From Phoebastria nigripes (Eukaryota > Chordata > Aves > Procellariiformes > Diomedeidae): a DNA stretch of 64,000 nucleotides. Where the stretch lies: the NCBI GenBank assembly GCA_035582835.1, contig JAYKAV010000005.1:42168-106167 (forward strand). Direction: 5' to 3'. This document shows positions 49,701-61,654 of this stretch, in pieces. The notes beneath the pieces were generated by a model. That model did not search any database, had not been told where the DNA came from, and saw only the letters and a list, made by a program, of their open reading frames with translations. The position numbers and the translations under genes are program-made. The stretch's first letter is position 1. The number at the start of each line of letters is the position of its first letter.

Positions 49701-52700
49701 CAACTGAAACAGATTAAAAGAATCATGCCCTAAAAGTAAAAATGCCTCTAAAAGGGCAACTGACAGAGTTGCAGAGGTCTGCATTGCAAACATCCAAATT
49801 CAAATAAAGATGAAGACGTGCATGGATGTTTTCTTTAGATCTTGAGTATGTTGCAGAAAGTCCCACAGACTAATCACCTACGTTAAGCAGTTTAATTAAT
49901 TACTTTTTCTAGAGCTCATATCATGTGAAATATGGCTAACTCCTATCTTATTTCACCTATATCCAACCTGTCCTCTAAAAAAAAGCAGTCCTAACTTTTC
50001 TCCCCGTCTTCTTTTTATGTGAAAGTCTTTTCACGCCTCCTATTATTTTCCCTATCGAATTCAGATTTGTATTACAAACCATTTGACTTTATATTTCACC
50101 TACATGACTAATTCCCTACAGTAGAGCTAAAAGTCTAGGCAGAGATAAATAGGTGAATATAATGCACCTCTCTTGTTTTGACAGGAAAAGGATTTATTTT
50201 GCATACATATCTATATGTGAGTGGGTTAAAATATGTTGTTTTGGTAAGTTTATTGATTTCACAGTTTCCAACAACCCTCACTTTAAAAGGCAGCTAGTTA
50301 TTTTCAGGGCCTAATTTCAGGCTTCATAAATGGCCAAAATTTCAGCCTATATGTTTCCCCCTCCAATAAAACAATCAAGCTATTTTTGGGTTTCCTAGAC
50401 AAAGTAGTCAGAAAGTACATTTAAATTACAACTTAAATTACAGAAACACACGTTGCAGAGAACTTGGTAACTCATTGTAGGATAAGGTTCATAACAGATC
50501 AGCAAGCATGAGTAGTACAAACTGTATTATTGTGAGGAGATATTGAGGCAATCAAGGAACTGAGGCCAGTGAGCTGTCACCACCTGCCCATTATCATTGT
50601 CCATTGTGGTTTATGCTTTCTTTTGCCACACAACCAGGTGGCACCAGTGCCCCTACCCCACCCCTCACTTGAACAGGACTCCATCCACCCTTAAGAGAAG
50701 ATCTAAATCACAGTAATTGCAGCTGGCTTTCACAAATCTACAATTCACTTCTTAGTTTCATTTTGCAATTGTGCTTTCTTCTCTCTCAGCAACTTCCCTG
50801 TTCTCAGTCAGATGCTTTTACATATCATTTTAGAAAAGACAGATTAAAGCTATGTTTTTCACAAGACTTTTCCTGTTCAAGTAAAACAGCACAGAAACGA
50901 AAGCAAAAAAAATAATATTACCCTACAAAGAAATGAGAAGTGTTTGTCTTCAGAAAAGGCAAGGGATGTATGCCATGGAACATGGAACATTTTGCTCTCA
51001 AGCAAATGTAGGTTAGAAACGTGCGTGTGGCATGGAGGAAGAATCAGTGGCAGAAATGTTTGCAGGGAACAAAAATTCTCCAGAACAGTTTGCTATAAAC
51101 TAAAATATCACTTAAATATCTTCTGGTTCCAAATCCTATAATTTCCCCAGATACTCTAGCAAGGTTAGATTATCTTTCTTATTATGTAAAATCTGCTATC
51201 ACCACCTTTCTCTCATATTTTAAGTTATAATACAGAAAGACACATTGAATTTTCACCGTGACTCACCCAAGAGCCCTTTGACTCATTCTTTTATTAATAT
51301 CACTTTTTCATCTCATCAAGCACACAGAAAAGGCAACATGCAGGCTGCAGGAATATTTTACCTCTATGTGCATTTAAGTCTTATTAGGATTCATATTTTT
51401 CAGGGCTGTATATATTTTTGGGGGGTCACCATTTAACAACTCTTTCTTAAGAAATGTCGAACTGAAAATAACTTTTCCCCTTTGACTTTGAAGGTTGCTT
51501 TCTTTTACTTTATCTGCCTCATTTTCAGCATTTCCCAATGGTCAAAATCAAGTTTGGCTGAGCATGTTTCCTGCAGTCGTCTTCTGGCTTTGGAGACTGT
51601 TTTCTGACAGATGTGAGAATCCTTTGACCTTTTAGCTTTAGAATGCTTCATGATGAATGATTCAGACATTCTTTTCTAACCTTCGTTATAGAAATACATC
51701 AAAGTTACTACTTGATGGTGAGAGTTTTATCTACATTGAAAATAAATCATTTATTCTATTTATTGCTATTTCAAGTTTGCTATACTATTCTTTATGGGAA
51801 AAAAGAAAAGATCAACTATGACCCGGTTGCCAGTAGCTACCTATCCACAATACACCTGTACAAAAGCTCTAGCTGTTCTTGACAAGCGGGGTTTCTGAAA
51901 GTTTTAGTAAAAAGGAATATGAAAAAAATGAGAACACTTTAGGAACTGATTCTGCTCTGATTTACACCAGAGGCAGATCTACCATAATATATAATACTGG
52001 AAGATGAAGGCATATGGGTCCCTCAGACCCATGACCCAAGCTGAACCAAGTCTCTTTTAGCAATTCATAGGCACATTTAGAAGGCTTCATAGAGGCCAGA
52101 TAGCAATATCTTGATGAGGCAGCAAGACTATTGCAATGATTCTCCTGTGGTGTTCGCCATAGGGTCATGCTCTGCCTTGGGATAAATCCCTGGCCTACTT
52201 GGAGTATATTTAGCACTTTTTTTGGATTGGACTGCACAGTTTTGGTTAAAGAAGCAACAGATTCAAGGCAACACAAACAGACAAGCTGAAGATAGGAAGA
52301 CTGAATTTACTTTCCTTATTTTTGCACACTGCCTCAAAGGAAATCATACATTAGCCAAAGTTCTTTTTTTTCCCCTCAATCCATAGCAGTGTTCCTTTAA
52401 ACTAGTCCAGAAGAGAATAATTTTTCAGATTTTTCATCTACAGGCAGTCTTCTCACATAGTGCTTCATCTTGCAGTTCACAGATGATCTTCCATTTCCAG
52501 AAGCATCATCCTGTGGCCTGTGCAACAGCTAAATACGGAAACAGAGACAATGTTCATTTTATCTCTTCATGGGCTACTGGGAATCAGTTTGATTCTTTAC
52601 CAAGACTTAGAGAAACAAGAATTGTCCTAACTCCATCTTTCATTAATGATAGCCCCTAATGACCATTAAAGCAGTAAAGAATTAGTGGACTGCAAAATCA

Positions 52701-53195
52701 TCAGCAGAGTGTTGCAGTAGAAGTACAAAGCCAGTAGGCAGTTGTGGTTTTGCAGCCATCAGTCACATTGGAGAAAACACTGAGGCTCACATTGTCTGAG
52801 GTTGTCTCTCACTCTTGCTGCTTTGGTGTAGCACACAAAAGGAGAGGTGGAGTAAGGGAGGTGCTAGTATATAGCACTCCATTTTAGCCTCTTTCCTATT
52901 CTATAATGTTTATCTATTTTTCTAGCAAATATCCACACATAGTCTAAGACAGGAAAATTTTTAGGTTTTGACATAGAATAGAGAACTGACATGAAGAAAC
53001 TGGCAGCTGTGGCCTGTAATGATTCTCATTGTATTAATTGTTAAAACCATAATATTAGCTTCATGAGGTTTACAAGTCAGAAGATTTTATATATTCTACT
53101 TTTCTGATAGTTGCAGCAGAACAGGAGTTGCAGCTCCTGCTGGATGTTGAAGGAAATTTATAGAGCAGGTGCAAAATGTGTTGCAAATCACACCA
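46749..53195. other. Non-repetitive AT-rich stretch with TA/CA microsatellites
   Basis: No gene recognised. Alternating TA/CA/GT tracts occur at about 48229-48245, 48374-48412 and 48794-48842; the frames that cross them (for example 48221-48424 -) are low-complexity artefacts. The region 48600-48730 is unusually A-rich with repeated AAAATAGAAATAG-like words. Otherwise the sequence looks single copy. Confidence 0.55.
48794..48842. repeat. Compound (TA/CA)n microsatellite
   Basis: GTGTGTATATATACACATATATACACATATAT-like alternating purine-pyrimidine sequence followed by (AT)n. It includes short self-complementary parts. Two similar but shorter tracts occur within the previous 600 bases. Confidence 0.9.
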
Positions 53196-53385
53196 TTATA
53201 GAAAAAGTTTAGGTTGGAAAACAGCTCTGGAGGTCAAGTTGTTCAACTTCTTGCTCAAAGTAGGGCTAACTTCAAAGCAAAATCAGTTTGCTAAGGCCTT
53301 GCCTACAGGCCCTTTGTACCTACACGCAACTTGGTAGACACCTTTTGATTCAGGTCAGAAAGTCTTCAAGGATCCCAACTTGTGT
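53196..53385 (-). mobile_element. Highly eroded CR1 LINE 3' fragment
   Basis: TAGAAAAAGTTTAGGTTGGAA and GGAGGTCAAGTTGTTCAACTT then TTGCTCAAAGTAGGGC are the diverged complement of a CR1 3' end. After about 53305 only traces such as TCTTCAAGGAT match. The tail is lost. The high divergence suggests one of the oldest CR1 copies here. Confidence 0.72.
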
Positions 53386-56300
53386 TGGTGAAAAAGAAAA
53401 AAAACAATCAGAAAGATTCCTGCCTCTTATAATCTTTATATCGGAAATTGCACTGAAGCTTCAGCTGCATAAAGGTTATTGACAATTCTTCCACTGGTAA
53501 TACTGAAAAAGAGTTAAACTTCAGACTCCTGGCTGCAACTGCCATTTTATGCCTTTGGTGCTTTTAGTCTATTTTAGGTGTATCACATGATGTGCAACAC
53601 AAGGGACTCCACAAAATGTGTCTGGAATTTGATTTGCATTGTTTTGTGTCATTTAAAAGTTGAAAGAATTAAATGCTTGCAGCTTATATTTAGAACTAAA
53701 GCTCCTTTATTGTAAGATGTTTAATTAAACTGCTGCCACTGTTTCCTCTGTGTTCATTGGTTACTAGTTTTCTACAGCATAATCCATCAGGTAACACCAT
53801 TATTCTTTTTCAGTGACTTTTCTGCTACATTAGAGCTGTTGTGATATTTTTTTCTCAGAATATTTTTTACATGTACAGTGCTTAAATTTGTTTCACTGTG
53901 CTGAAATATGAAAGTCAAGAGAATAATCAAGCGCACAATAAGCGTGTTAGATCTCTTTAGGTCCTGACTTTTAGCTGGTTTAAATTAATACAGTTCTGTG
54001 GCAGTTCATATAACCATAATGATTTAAATTAGCTACTAGATTTCATAAATATTTTCTTAAACACCCAAAATATTTTACAGCCTAAAAATAAAGGCTAAAA
54101 TTCTAGTCTCCTTCCAGAATTACACTTGTCAAGTCTCATCAGACTCTTGCAGAAGTGCTCAGAGCACAATTCCAACAAGCAGAGCGAGGTATTTCTTACA
54201 GATGATGGGCTATGCTGCACTTTTCAGTCAGTTTTCTCATTTCCTTGCAAGTATGTTTTTTTCTTCCACTAAGTCCCTGGTTAAACCTCTGTGAAGGTCA
54301 CCTTCAAAATTAGGATACTGGAAAGCTGAAGGGGGATCTTCCACGCAGGACTGCAGAGACTTCTGAATGTTGTTTTTGGTATGAATGGGTTCTGTCTGAC
54401 CACAATTTTTGTTCCATGTTTGTTTAATGAAAGCATACAAGTGCCCAAGGAAAATAAACTGTGGACCAACGGCCAAAATCCTGACAATACAGATTAGTAA
54501 TCAGATGAAAGGTGTTTAAACTCTGGCAATCACATCAAATTGGGTGGCTGCAGATATGCCTAATTTCTCAAATAAACTGTGAGAAGGGAGGGGAAAACAG
54601 ATTATCATATTATTCATAAATCTCAGAGTTCACTCTGATTTACAGAAGCAATTTTCTCCTGAGCACTAGTAATTTTTGAGGAAGTGCTATTAAGTAATTA
54701 TTCAAAGATATTTTAGGAAAATAAAATACACAGAACTAACTTAGGTTTTGTTTTTCTTTTTTTTAATGAAGCCAGAATATTCTTAAGGAAGCATGATCTA
54801 ACAGTTCTAAATGCTATTTAAAATAAGTCAACCACTTTGAATACTGCTCTTGTACTAACTTCCACAGAAGATGCAGTGACTTTTGAATACATATGAAAAT
54901 AATGGGGAAAGAATTATAATTATTCATTAAATATTCCTATACTAGGGAAGCCCTAGTCTTAATCATAATCAGCAAAGAAGATGGAACTACAGGCTGGATT
55001 CTTCAACAAGGAACTTGCAGGTCTTCTGTCAGTGTATGGATATAAGTGCAAAATAAAATAAATGCACTGTACAATTCTGCGAGCAAGAGAAGTTCTATAA
55101 ACTTTGAATTGTACTTTCTAGGACCGTGGCTGCAAGGAGTCATTCTGTAGGTGTGTGCAGCTAAAAATATTCTTCACTGAAAGCTGACACAAGGAAAAGA
55201 CTGATTGATAACAAAAGCTTCTTCCAGAACTGTTCAGCATGCAAGTTATACCCGAGACACTATTACTTTCTCTATACTTACTTATACTTTCCCTATACTT
55301 AGTACAAAGTCAGATTGTAAATTCTAGGTACAAGATAACATTACATTTTACACAAAACGTAGTAAATGATTCTGGCAATACATAATCAGTGTAGCGAGGC
55401 TAAAAATAAGCAAACATAATAACAGTATAAGGTTATATCCAGACAATATAAAGTCTATCTACATTTCTACATTTCACTCCCATGCTTCAAAGGCCAATCA
55501 GGTGATTTTACTACCTTTTATTTACACACACACACAGTTTATTTTATCTTTTTTTTTTTTTTAATTCACCACTGCCTTGTGCTGGAGTATCAATGCAGAT
55601 AAAGCAGAGCAATAGCTTTCTGCAGAGGGACAGTGGGGAAGTAAGCAGATTGTCCACCACAGAATATCCTTGTCTCCTTCAGAGGCATGAAAATGTGCAA
55701 CAGTACATGCTTGAAGGATGTCAAAGAAGGATGAAGCTGGCACAAATAGCTATACATCTCCTAAGGTTTTTCTCTGTAAAAACAGGCACTACAGCTGTAA
55801 TTAGGGCAGGTCTGTTATTTAACTCTTTGAGGTTCCCTGCTACATCACTTTAAATGAAATAAAGAGTAAACACCAAGATCAGATCACCAATCACATTTGC
55901 AACTGCTGTTACATTGGCACCTTTACAAAGCCAAGTGTGCTCTTGGTGGATGACCACCTCTCAAGCAGTCACACGTGGCAACTGCTAGCAATGCCCACTC
56001 ATATTTAAAAAGACAGATCCTGCTTACTCTGCTATTATAACATTTAGTGGGCAGCACCCAAGATGTAGGTTCTTACACAACTTTAAGACTGCCCTACTCG
56101 TCTGCTTAGTCCCCCAAAAAAGCATTCCTCCACAGGTAAAGGTGGATTTTCTTCAGAAGGCTTATTTAAATATGTCACAAGTGATTGTAATATCTCTTTA
56201 TGTCCCCCACATCTCCATTTCTGTAAAATTTGCAGAACTGCACCATCACATCTACTGCAAACCGATTCCTCAGAGACAGGCCCTACCGGCTTCTTGCCAG

Positions 56301-56932
56301 AAGGGGGAAAACAAAAAAAAACCCAGGCGGAGATTTTACTTCCCCACCACCACCAAGTCTTACCACTTCCCAAACGACCCTTAACAGATCATCGTTTTCA
56401 TCCAATTTGTTAAAATTTGTTGCTGTTATTCTTCCTAGTGCTTTAATAAACAACCAACAACACTTCTTAAAAATATGTTTGTTTCCCATCTATATTAAAA
56501 GAAAACAGAATGTGTCTAGGAGCCAATACCTAAACTACTCAGATGAGAATATTCCTTCACAAAACAGCGTGGTGAGTACCGCCTATTCTTTTCCCCTTTT
56601 TGTCTACTGAGAAGCTCCAAAGATGCCACTGACAACATGAAGTAATCCATTTCCATCAGGACTGAGAGGACATAGATGACTGCTTGTGCTGTCTGTCTGA
56701 GATGCCCTGTCCCCCTCACCCACTACAGGCAGCGGCAACCATCATGGCTGGCAAGAAACAGGAGGGGAACAGAAGAAATCGGGTTTACCGTTCTGTCATG
56801 GGGTTCCTCCCCCCGAACACACAGTTAACTTGAGATAAGGTTTGAGACCTCTGAATGTAACACATTGCTGCTGCTGTTATAACTTTTGTTCTTCCATTTC
56901 TGCACTACAACAAGCAAATAGTTAAGGGGGAA
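53386..56932. other. Non-repetitive stretch with a candidate conserved element
   Basis: No gene recognised. The part at about 53690-54060 contains TTTAATTAAA, ATTAAT and other homeodomain-type motifs and reads like conserved noncoding DNA (impression only). A short (CA)n and a T-run lie at about 55525-55562. A 29-codon frame with a good start context (56744-56833 +) is discussed under rejected items. Confidence 0.5.
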
Positions 56933-56937
56933 AATAC
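56933..56937. repeat. Target-site duplication, left copy (AATAC)
   Basis: The five bases before the LTR are AATAC. The five bases after it are GATAC (57474-57478), which differs at one position. Confidence 0.65.
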
Positions 56938-57173
56938 TGTCCTGCTTTCGGCTGGGATAGAGTTAATTTTCTTCTTAGTAGCTGGTATAGTACTGTGTTT
57001 TGGATTTAGTATGAAAATAATGTTGATATCATGCTGACGTTTTAGTTGTTGCTAAGTACTGTTTACACTAGTCAAGGACTTTTCAGCTTCCCATGCCCTG
57101 CCAGCGAGAAGCTGGGAGGGGGCACAGCCTGGACAGCTGACCCAAACTGGCCAAAGGGATATTCCATACCATA

Positions 57174-57196
57174 TGACGTCATGCTCAGCATATAAA
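57174..57196 (+). promoter_or_regulatory. LTR promoter core: CRE (TGACGTCA) plus TATA box
   Basis: TGACGTCA at 57174-57181 is followed nine bases later by TATAAA at 57191-57196. This is a compact U3 promoter arrangement and points rightward. The G-rich part after it, up to 57260, would be transcribed early. Activity is inferred from motifs only. Confidence 0.65.
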
Positions 57197-57353
57197 CTGG
57201 GGGCAGTTGGCCAAGCCGGGGCGACCGCTGCTCGGGAACTGGCTGGGCATCGGTGGGTGGGTGGTGAGCAATTGCATTGCACATCACTTATTTTGTATAT
57301 TCTTTTATCATCATCATCATCATCATTATTATTTTCCCTTCCTTTTCTGTTCT

Positions 57354-57359
57354 ATTAAA
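57354..57359 (+). terminator. LTR polyadenylation signal (ATTAAA)
   Basis: ATTAAA in the R region of the LTR, about 160 bases after the TATA box and followed by T-rich sequence. The same signal in the same context is found in the LTRs at 46179 and 61655 (minus strand), so it is a family feature. Confidence 0.6.
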
Positions 57360-57478
57360 CTGTCTTTATCTCAACCCAAGAATTTTACTTCTTTTTTTTG
57401 ATCTTCTCCCCCATCCTACTGGGGGGCAAATGGCTGTGTGGTGTTTAGCTTCCTGCTGGGTTAAACCACAATAGATAC

Positions 57479-57847
57479 CTAGTCTGACTCATGCAGCCAG
57501 AGATTGAGTTAATTTTCTTTCTGTGTTTCTTTACAAAGGAAAGAAACATTCCACAGTGGAGGTGGAAAGTACAATTTCTATATCTAGATTTAGCCATTAA
57601 AAAAAAAAAAAAAAGAGGCTACAATATTGGAGTTTAATAGCTTATGAAACATAAGGAAAAAAAAAAAAAAAACAAAACCAACAGAAAATCTTATGAAAGC
57701 CCTTCAGCTAATTCAGTAACACCAGTTTTTACTGTGCATAATTTAGTTCCTTCCAGCAAAGCTCTTTTTCATATGTGAGATAGTTTAGATACCATTCTGT
57801 ATGCGTTAGATATGCACAGATGTGTCCCATTCTGGTTTAAACCTTTC

Positions 57848-57890
<43 letters not shown>

Positions 57891-58900
57891 CTAAAAATCC
57901 CATAACTAAACAAAATCAGTAACACACAAAACTGAAAAGCTAAAACGGTAAAGAAAGTTTTGTAGGCAGCAGTCTAAGATTAGATGAGAACGTCTGTATC
58001 TTCAGGCACATGAATAGGAAGTGTGGTAAGATTGTGGATTTTGTTGAGAAATGGTATTTCCAACATTTCTATCCCTAAGGAAAAATGCACCCCTTCAGAT
58101 GATCCTACAATATCAGCAGCATCAGGATGCAATACCGTCTAAATGACATTAACCCTTCTGAAAGAGTAAGGGGACACAGCACATGAACTAAAAAGTTTCT
58201 CAAAGACTGGTGCAGAAATCTCCAGAGGAAGGTGGCTTTTTTAAATTAATAACTTCATATGGAGGCCTCAGTAAGTCATTTGCAAAGTGCAGTGCTCTGC
58301 CCAACTGAGAGCAACAGAGAGACAAGGAAGATAACAGAGAGTTCACAGAATGCATCATGGCACAAGATTTGAAGCTCAGTTCTGGATGCAGTCTAACCAT
58401 GTTAGTTCAGCTTTATAACTCACAGCTAATGAGTCATAACTAATCATGGTTTGTTAACTCAGGTGCAGGATCAGGGAATGCAGGTGGACTGCACGTGGAC
58501 CTAGACTGGCTTGTACCCAGGTACCTCCAGCAGCTCTGCACCTGCTGCATGGAGGTTGTGGCAGAACAACTGCAGCTGTGACTGCACTTGCCAGGGTGTA
58601 TTATCTCCATGTGCTCCTTAGAACAAATGATTTCTTGTTACATGAAAGGCAAGAGCCTGATGCAATAAGGTTTTCTGAAACACTAATTCAATGCAGACAA
58701 AATACTATCATTTCCGTGAACATTGTATCTAAGCTTACCAATGCCTTCCTCTTCACTTCTTCAATTTGTCTCATGGGTCTGAATGCTTAAACCTGCCTCT
58801 GCAAAGAAGTTGCTAAGTAAAACTAGCTATATAAGATACCCAGTCAAAGAGAGTAACAGAACAGAATAACACACTTTCTTTGAATGTGGAGAAAGAGGTT
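57479..58900. other. Spacer with three long A-runs
   Basis: A-runs at 57599-57614, 57657-57672 and 57854-57886 (33 A). The first and third are both followed by GAGGCTA. No retrogene body is recognisable upstream of any of them. The rest is unrecognised AT-rich DNA. Confidence 0.55.
57854..57886. repeat. Poly-A homopolymer (33 nt)
   Basis: An uninterrupted run of A followed by GAGGCTA. Its length in a draft assembly is uncertain. Confidence 0.9.
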
Positions 58901-59743
58901 ATAGAATCATAGAATGGTTTGGGTTGGAAGGGACCTTTAAAGATTATCTAGTCCAAACCCCCTTGCTATGGACAGGGACATCTTCCACTAGATCACATTG
59001 CTCAAAGCCCCATCCAACCTGGTCTCGAATACCTTCCAGGGATGGGGAATCTACAACTTCTCTGGGCAACCTGTTCCAGTGCCTCACCACCCTCATAGTA
59101 AAGAATTTCTTCCTTACGTCCAACCTAAATCTCCCCTTGTCCTTGTCACTACAGGCCCTGGTAAAAAGTCTTGCTCTATCTTTCTTACAAGCCCCTTTTA
59201 TATATCAAAAGGATGCAGTAAGGTCTCTTCTCCAGGCTGAACAAACCCCAACTCTCTCAGCCTTTCTTCATAGGAGACATGTTCCAGCACTCTGATCATT
59301 TTCGTGGCCCTCCTCTGGACCCGCTCTAACAGGTCCATGTCTTTCTTGTACTGGGGTCCCCAGAGCTGGATGCAGTACTCCATGTAGGGTCTCACAAGAG
59401 CAGAGTAGAGGGGGAGAATCACCTCCCTCAACCTACTGGCCGCACTTCTTTTGATGCAGCCCAGGATATGATTGGCTTTCTGGGTTGCAGATGCACATTG
59501 CCAGTTCATGTCCAATTTTTCGTCTACCAGTATCCCAAAGCCCTTCTCTGCCAGGCTGCTTTCAATCATCACCCAGTCTGTATTGATACTGGGGATTGAC
59601 ATGACCCAGGTGCAGGACCTTGCACTTGGTCTTGTTGAACTTCATGAGTTTTTCTCGTGGGCCCACTTCTCCAGCCTGTCAAGGTCCCTCTGGATGGCAT
59701 CCCTTCCCTCTAGTGTATCAACTGCATGAGTCAGCTTGGTGTC
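58901..59743 (-). mobile_element. CR1 LINE, 5'-truncated, with 3' tail
   Basis: The plus strand starts with TAGAATCATAGAATGGTTTG, the complement of a CR1 tail and 3' end. It then runs through the UTR into the complement of ORF2 up to GATCCAG-like sequence of the reverse-transcriptase thumb region, ending at about 59743. The sense strand codes, with breaks, from KFNK-like residues (near 59640) to the ORF2 C-terminus. The 3' end is complete; the 5' end is truncated within ORF2. It differs from the 21345 copy by scattered changes and indels, so it is older. Confidence 0.94.
59198..59602 (-). pseudogene. CR1 ORF2 relic (C-terminal part)
   Basis: About 130 open residues: [19 protein letters not shown], then [60 protein letters not shown] and YEERLRELG. 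After this a frameshift turns the expected GLFSLEKRR block into an unrelated end. The catalytic aspartates of the reverse transcriptase lie upstream in the full element and are absent here. Not functional. Confidence 0.9.
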
Positions 59744-61649
59744 AGTTTCTGTATTCACATTCTGCAAAATATAGAAGTTACACTAAACATTGCTTTTGTA
59801 CCTGTGTGATTCCAAATTGGTCTGGCTATGCCTTCAGCAGGTGCAAGCAGGCTATTTTATAAGCTTACAGGTGTAGATGCAATTAAGGGGATTGTGGACT
59901 AAGCCTAGTCATCAGGCCTCAGCAGCAGTTGTGCATGCATTGTCAACCTTAATTTAATGTCCTGGGGGAATAAAAGGCTGATTGCTCTCCAGTATGAACA
60001 GCCCAGGTAGCTCATTAACGGAGCTGCACTGCCTGTTTTGTCAACTCTGCTCACAGTGCCTTAGGCAATAGTGACAAGAATAAAACTTAAGAAAAACAAA
60101 CAATTCAGAGAACCTGCCAAAAAACATTACTGTGACTTGTGCAGGGCTGTATCTCATCACTATCAACCATCAGAGCTCACATCTGACATAAAAAAGGCCA
60201 GTAAGTTGNCCTGTATCTCAGCCTGGTGAGCAGTCAAGGGCATCAAAATCTTTCTGGTGCTTCACAATGCAGGTGACCCTGAGAGGAGAAAAAAGGGAAA
60301 TTGGATGACTAATGGTAAAGGAATAAATCTTAAAACATAAAACAAAAACAGATGTAAAACAGTAGGTGGAATTGAGGAGATACTTCTCGAATCTTAATTC
60401 TTATGTTTCCCACATTGCCACATTTATTATAGCTGAACTGTGGGAAAAATCCATGAGACCGCACTGCTAGCAGCTGCTGTTAAGCTGCTGCACCAAGTCT
60501 ATAATCATAATCCATCAAGTAATATAAGGTAATTTATTGTGCACTCAGTGCTTACTGTTGCTACATTTTCTTCTAGAAATAGCTTTGGCTCATTTGGGCA
60601 ACATATTCTACTTTTGATTAAATTAACTGCTTGGGACCTGATTGAAGTGAGAGTTTGAAAAGACAGCAATTGCCAACCTGGGTTGCTCATCAAAAGCTGG
60701 CATTTAGAAAAAAGTTCATTCATTGTATGAGAAGCTTTTTGCTCTGTGAAAAGCTGTGGTACATAACACTGCAACTAGCCACAACCATCATTCAGCAAAG
60801 ACTCAAAGATAACGTGCTAGGATGGAGGAATTTTAATNACACCGAACTCAGCTCTAAGGTATGTGTTTCTTGTATTTTCATCCAGGAGAGACAGAAAGAG
60901 CAAGTACTGTAAACAATGACAAAACTCTCGTAATAAAGCTTCTGAGGAACTTTGAAGGCCAACATTTTGTAAATTATGGCTGCTCAGAAGCAGGCCACCC
61001 CCTGACATTAATTATTTCATTTTATTGTTCACTGATGCACTTGGAGGATGATTAGACCTTCTAATCAATTTGGTAATCAGTAGGATTAATTTCTCTCTTG
61101 CCCCATGAACTGCTTTTGTAGAAATATTAATGACTGCCAGTGATGGAGGCCTTCTGCTCTCATATTAAAAACTCAGGTTATAGGGTAGCAGCTGAGGTAG
61201 ACCAGAACAGGTACATGTAATTTCATAATAATTATAGATTATAATTACAGCACTATTATTGCACTGTTCTATAAATTTCCACATAGCTGGACATGATTGC
61301 AGATTACACTACAATCTCTGTAGGTATGCTCATGGAAGTAACTTTACTCATTCGAGTATTTTAATGTGAGCAGTTCAAGAACTTAAATACATGCAAGCCT
61401 TTGCAGGACTGAGACCCAAGAGCCTCATCCTATACCTACTATGAGCTTGGAAAGGAATCTTTATCTGGAGCTTAGGGAATAGCAACAGGTCTGTCAATCA
61501 TAAACAGGCTGTCTTTTTAAAAAGTGTAAATACAACAATTATAAACTGAAAGACAAAACAATGAGAGAAATGAACTTCTAAACATGCTGTGGCAAAGGTT
61601 ACTTCATCATTTTACTTCTATGTGTTCTGATCTGAGGCTGTTTTGTTTA
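59744..61649. other. Non-repetitive stretch with a candidate conserved element
   Basis: No gene recognised. The part at about 60990-61170 has several ATTA/TAAT cores in AT-rich but non-repetitive sequence and looks like a conserved noncoding candidate (impression only). Ambiguous bases are at 60209 and 60838. Confidence 0.5.
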
Positions 61650-61654
61650 CATAT
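61650..61654. repeat. Target-site duplication, left copy (CATAT)
   Basis: The five bases before the LTR at 61655. They are repeated exactly at 62217-62221. Confidence 0.85.

Larger units (their letters stand above)
56938..57473 (+). mobile_element. Solo ERV LTR (536 bp)
   Basis: Starts TGTCCTGCTTTCGGCTGGGA and ends GGTTAAACCACAATA, where relatives end CCACAACA, so the last CA has mutated. The flanking 5-mers AATAC and GATAC are a near-perfect target duplication. Sense-order features are GATAGAGTTAATTTTC, CCAAAGGGATATTCCATACC, the CRE palindrome at 57174-57181, TATAAA at 57191-57196, an (ATC)n/(ATT)n tract at about 57307-57332, and ATTAAA at 57354-57359 followed by a GT/T-rich part. It is alignable by eye with 46179-46743 along its length. 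No internal retroviral region is present. The minus-strand frames here (57052-57287) are shadows without function. Confidence 0.92.

Noticed and set aside
56744..56833. A 29-codon frame with a strong start context (ACCATCATGG) and an acceptor-like CACTACAG upstream.
   Set aside because: Very short, basic, no family recognised and no donor or polyadenylation partner. Possible only as a microprotein or first exon; no support from sequence alone.
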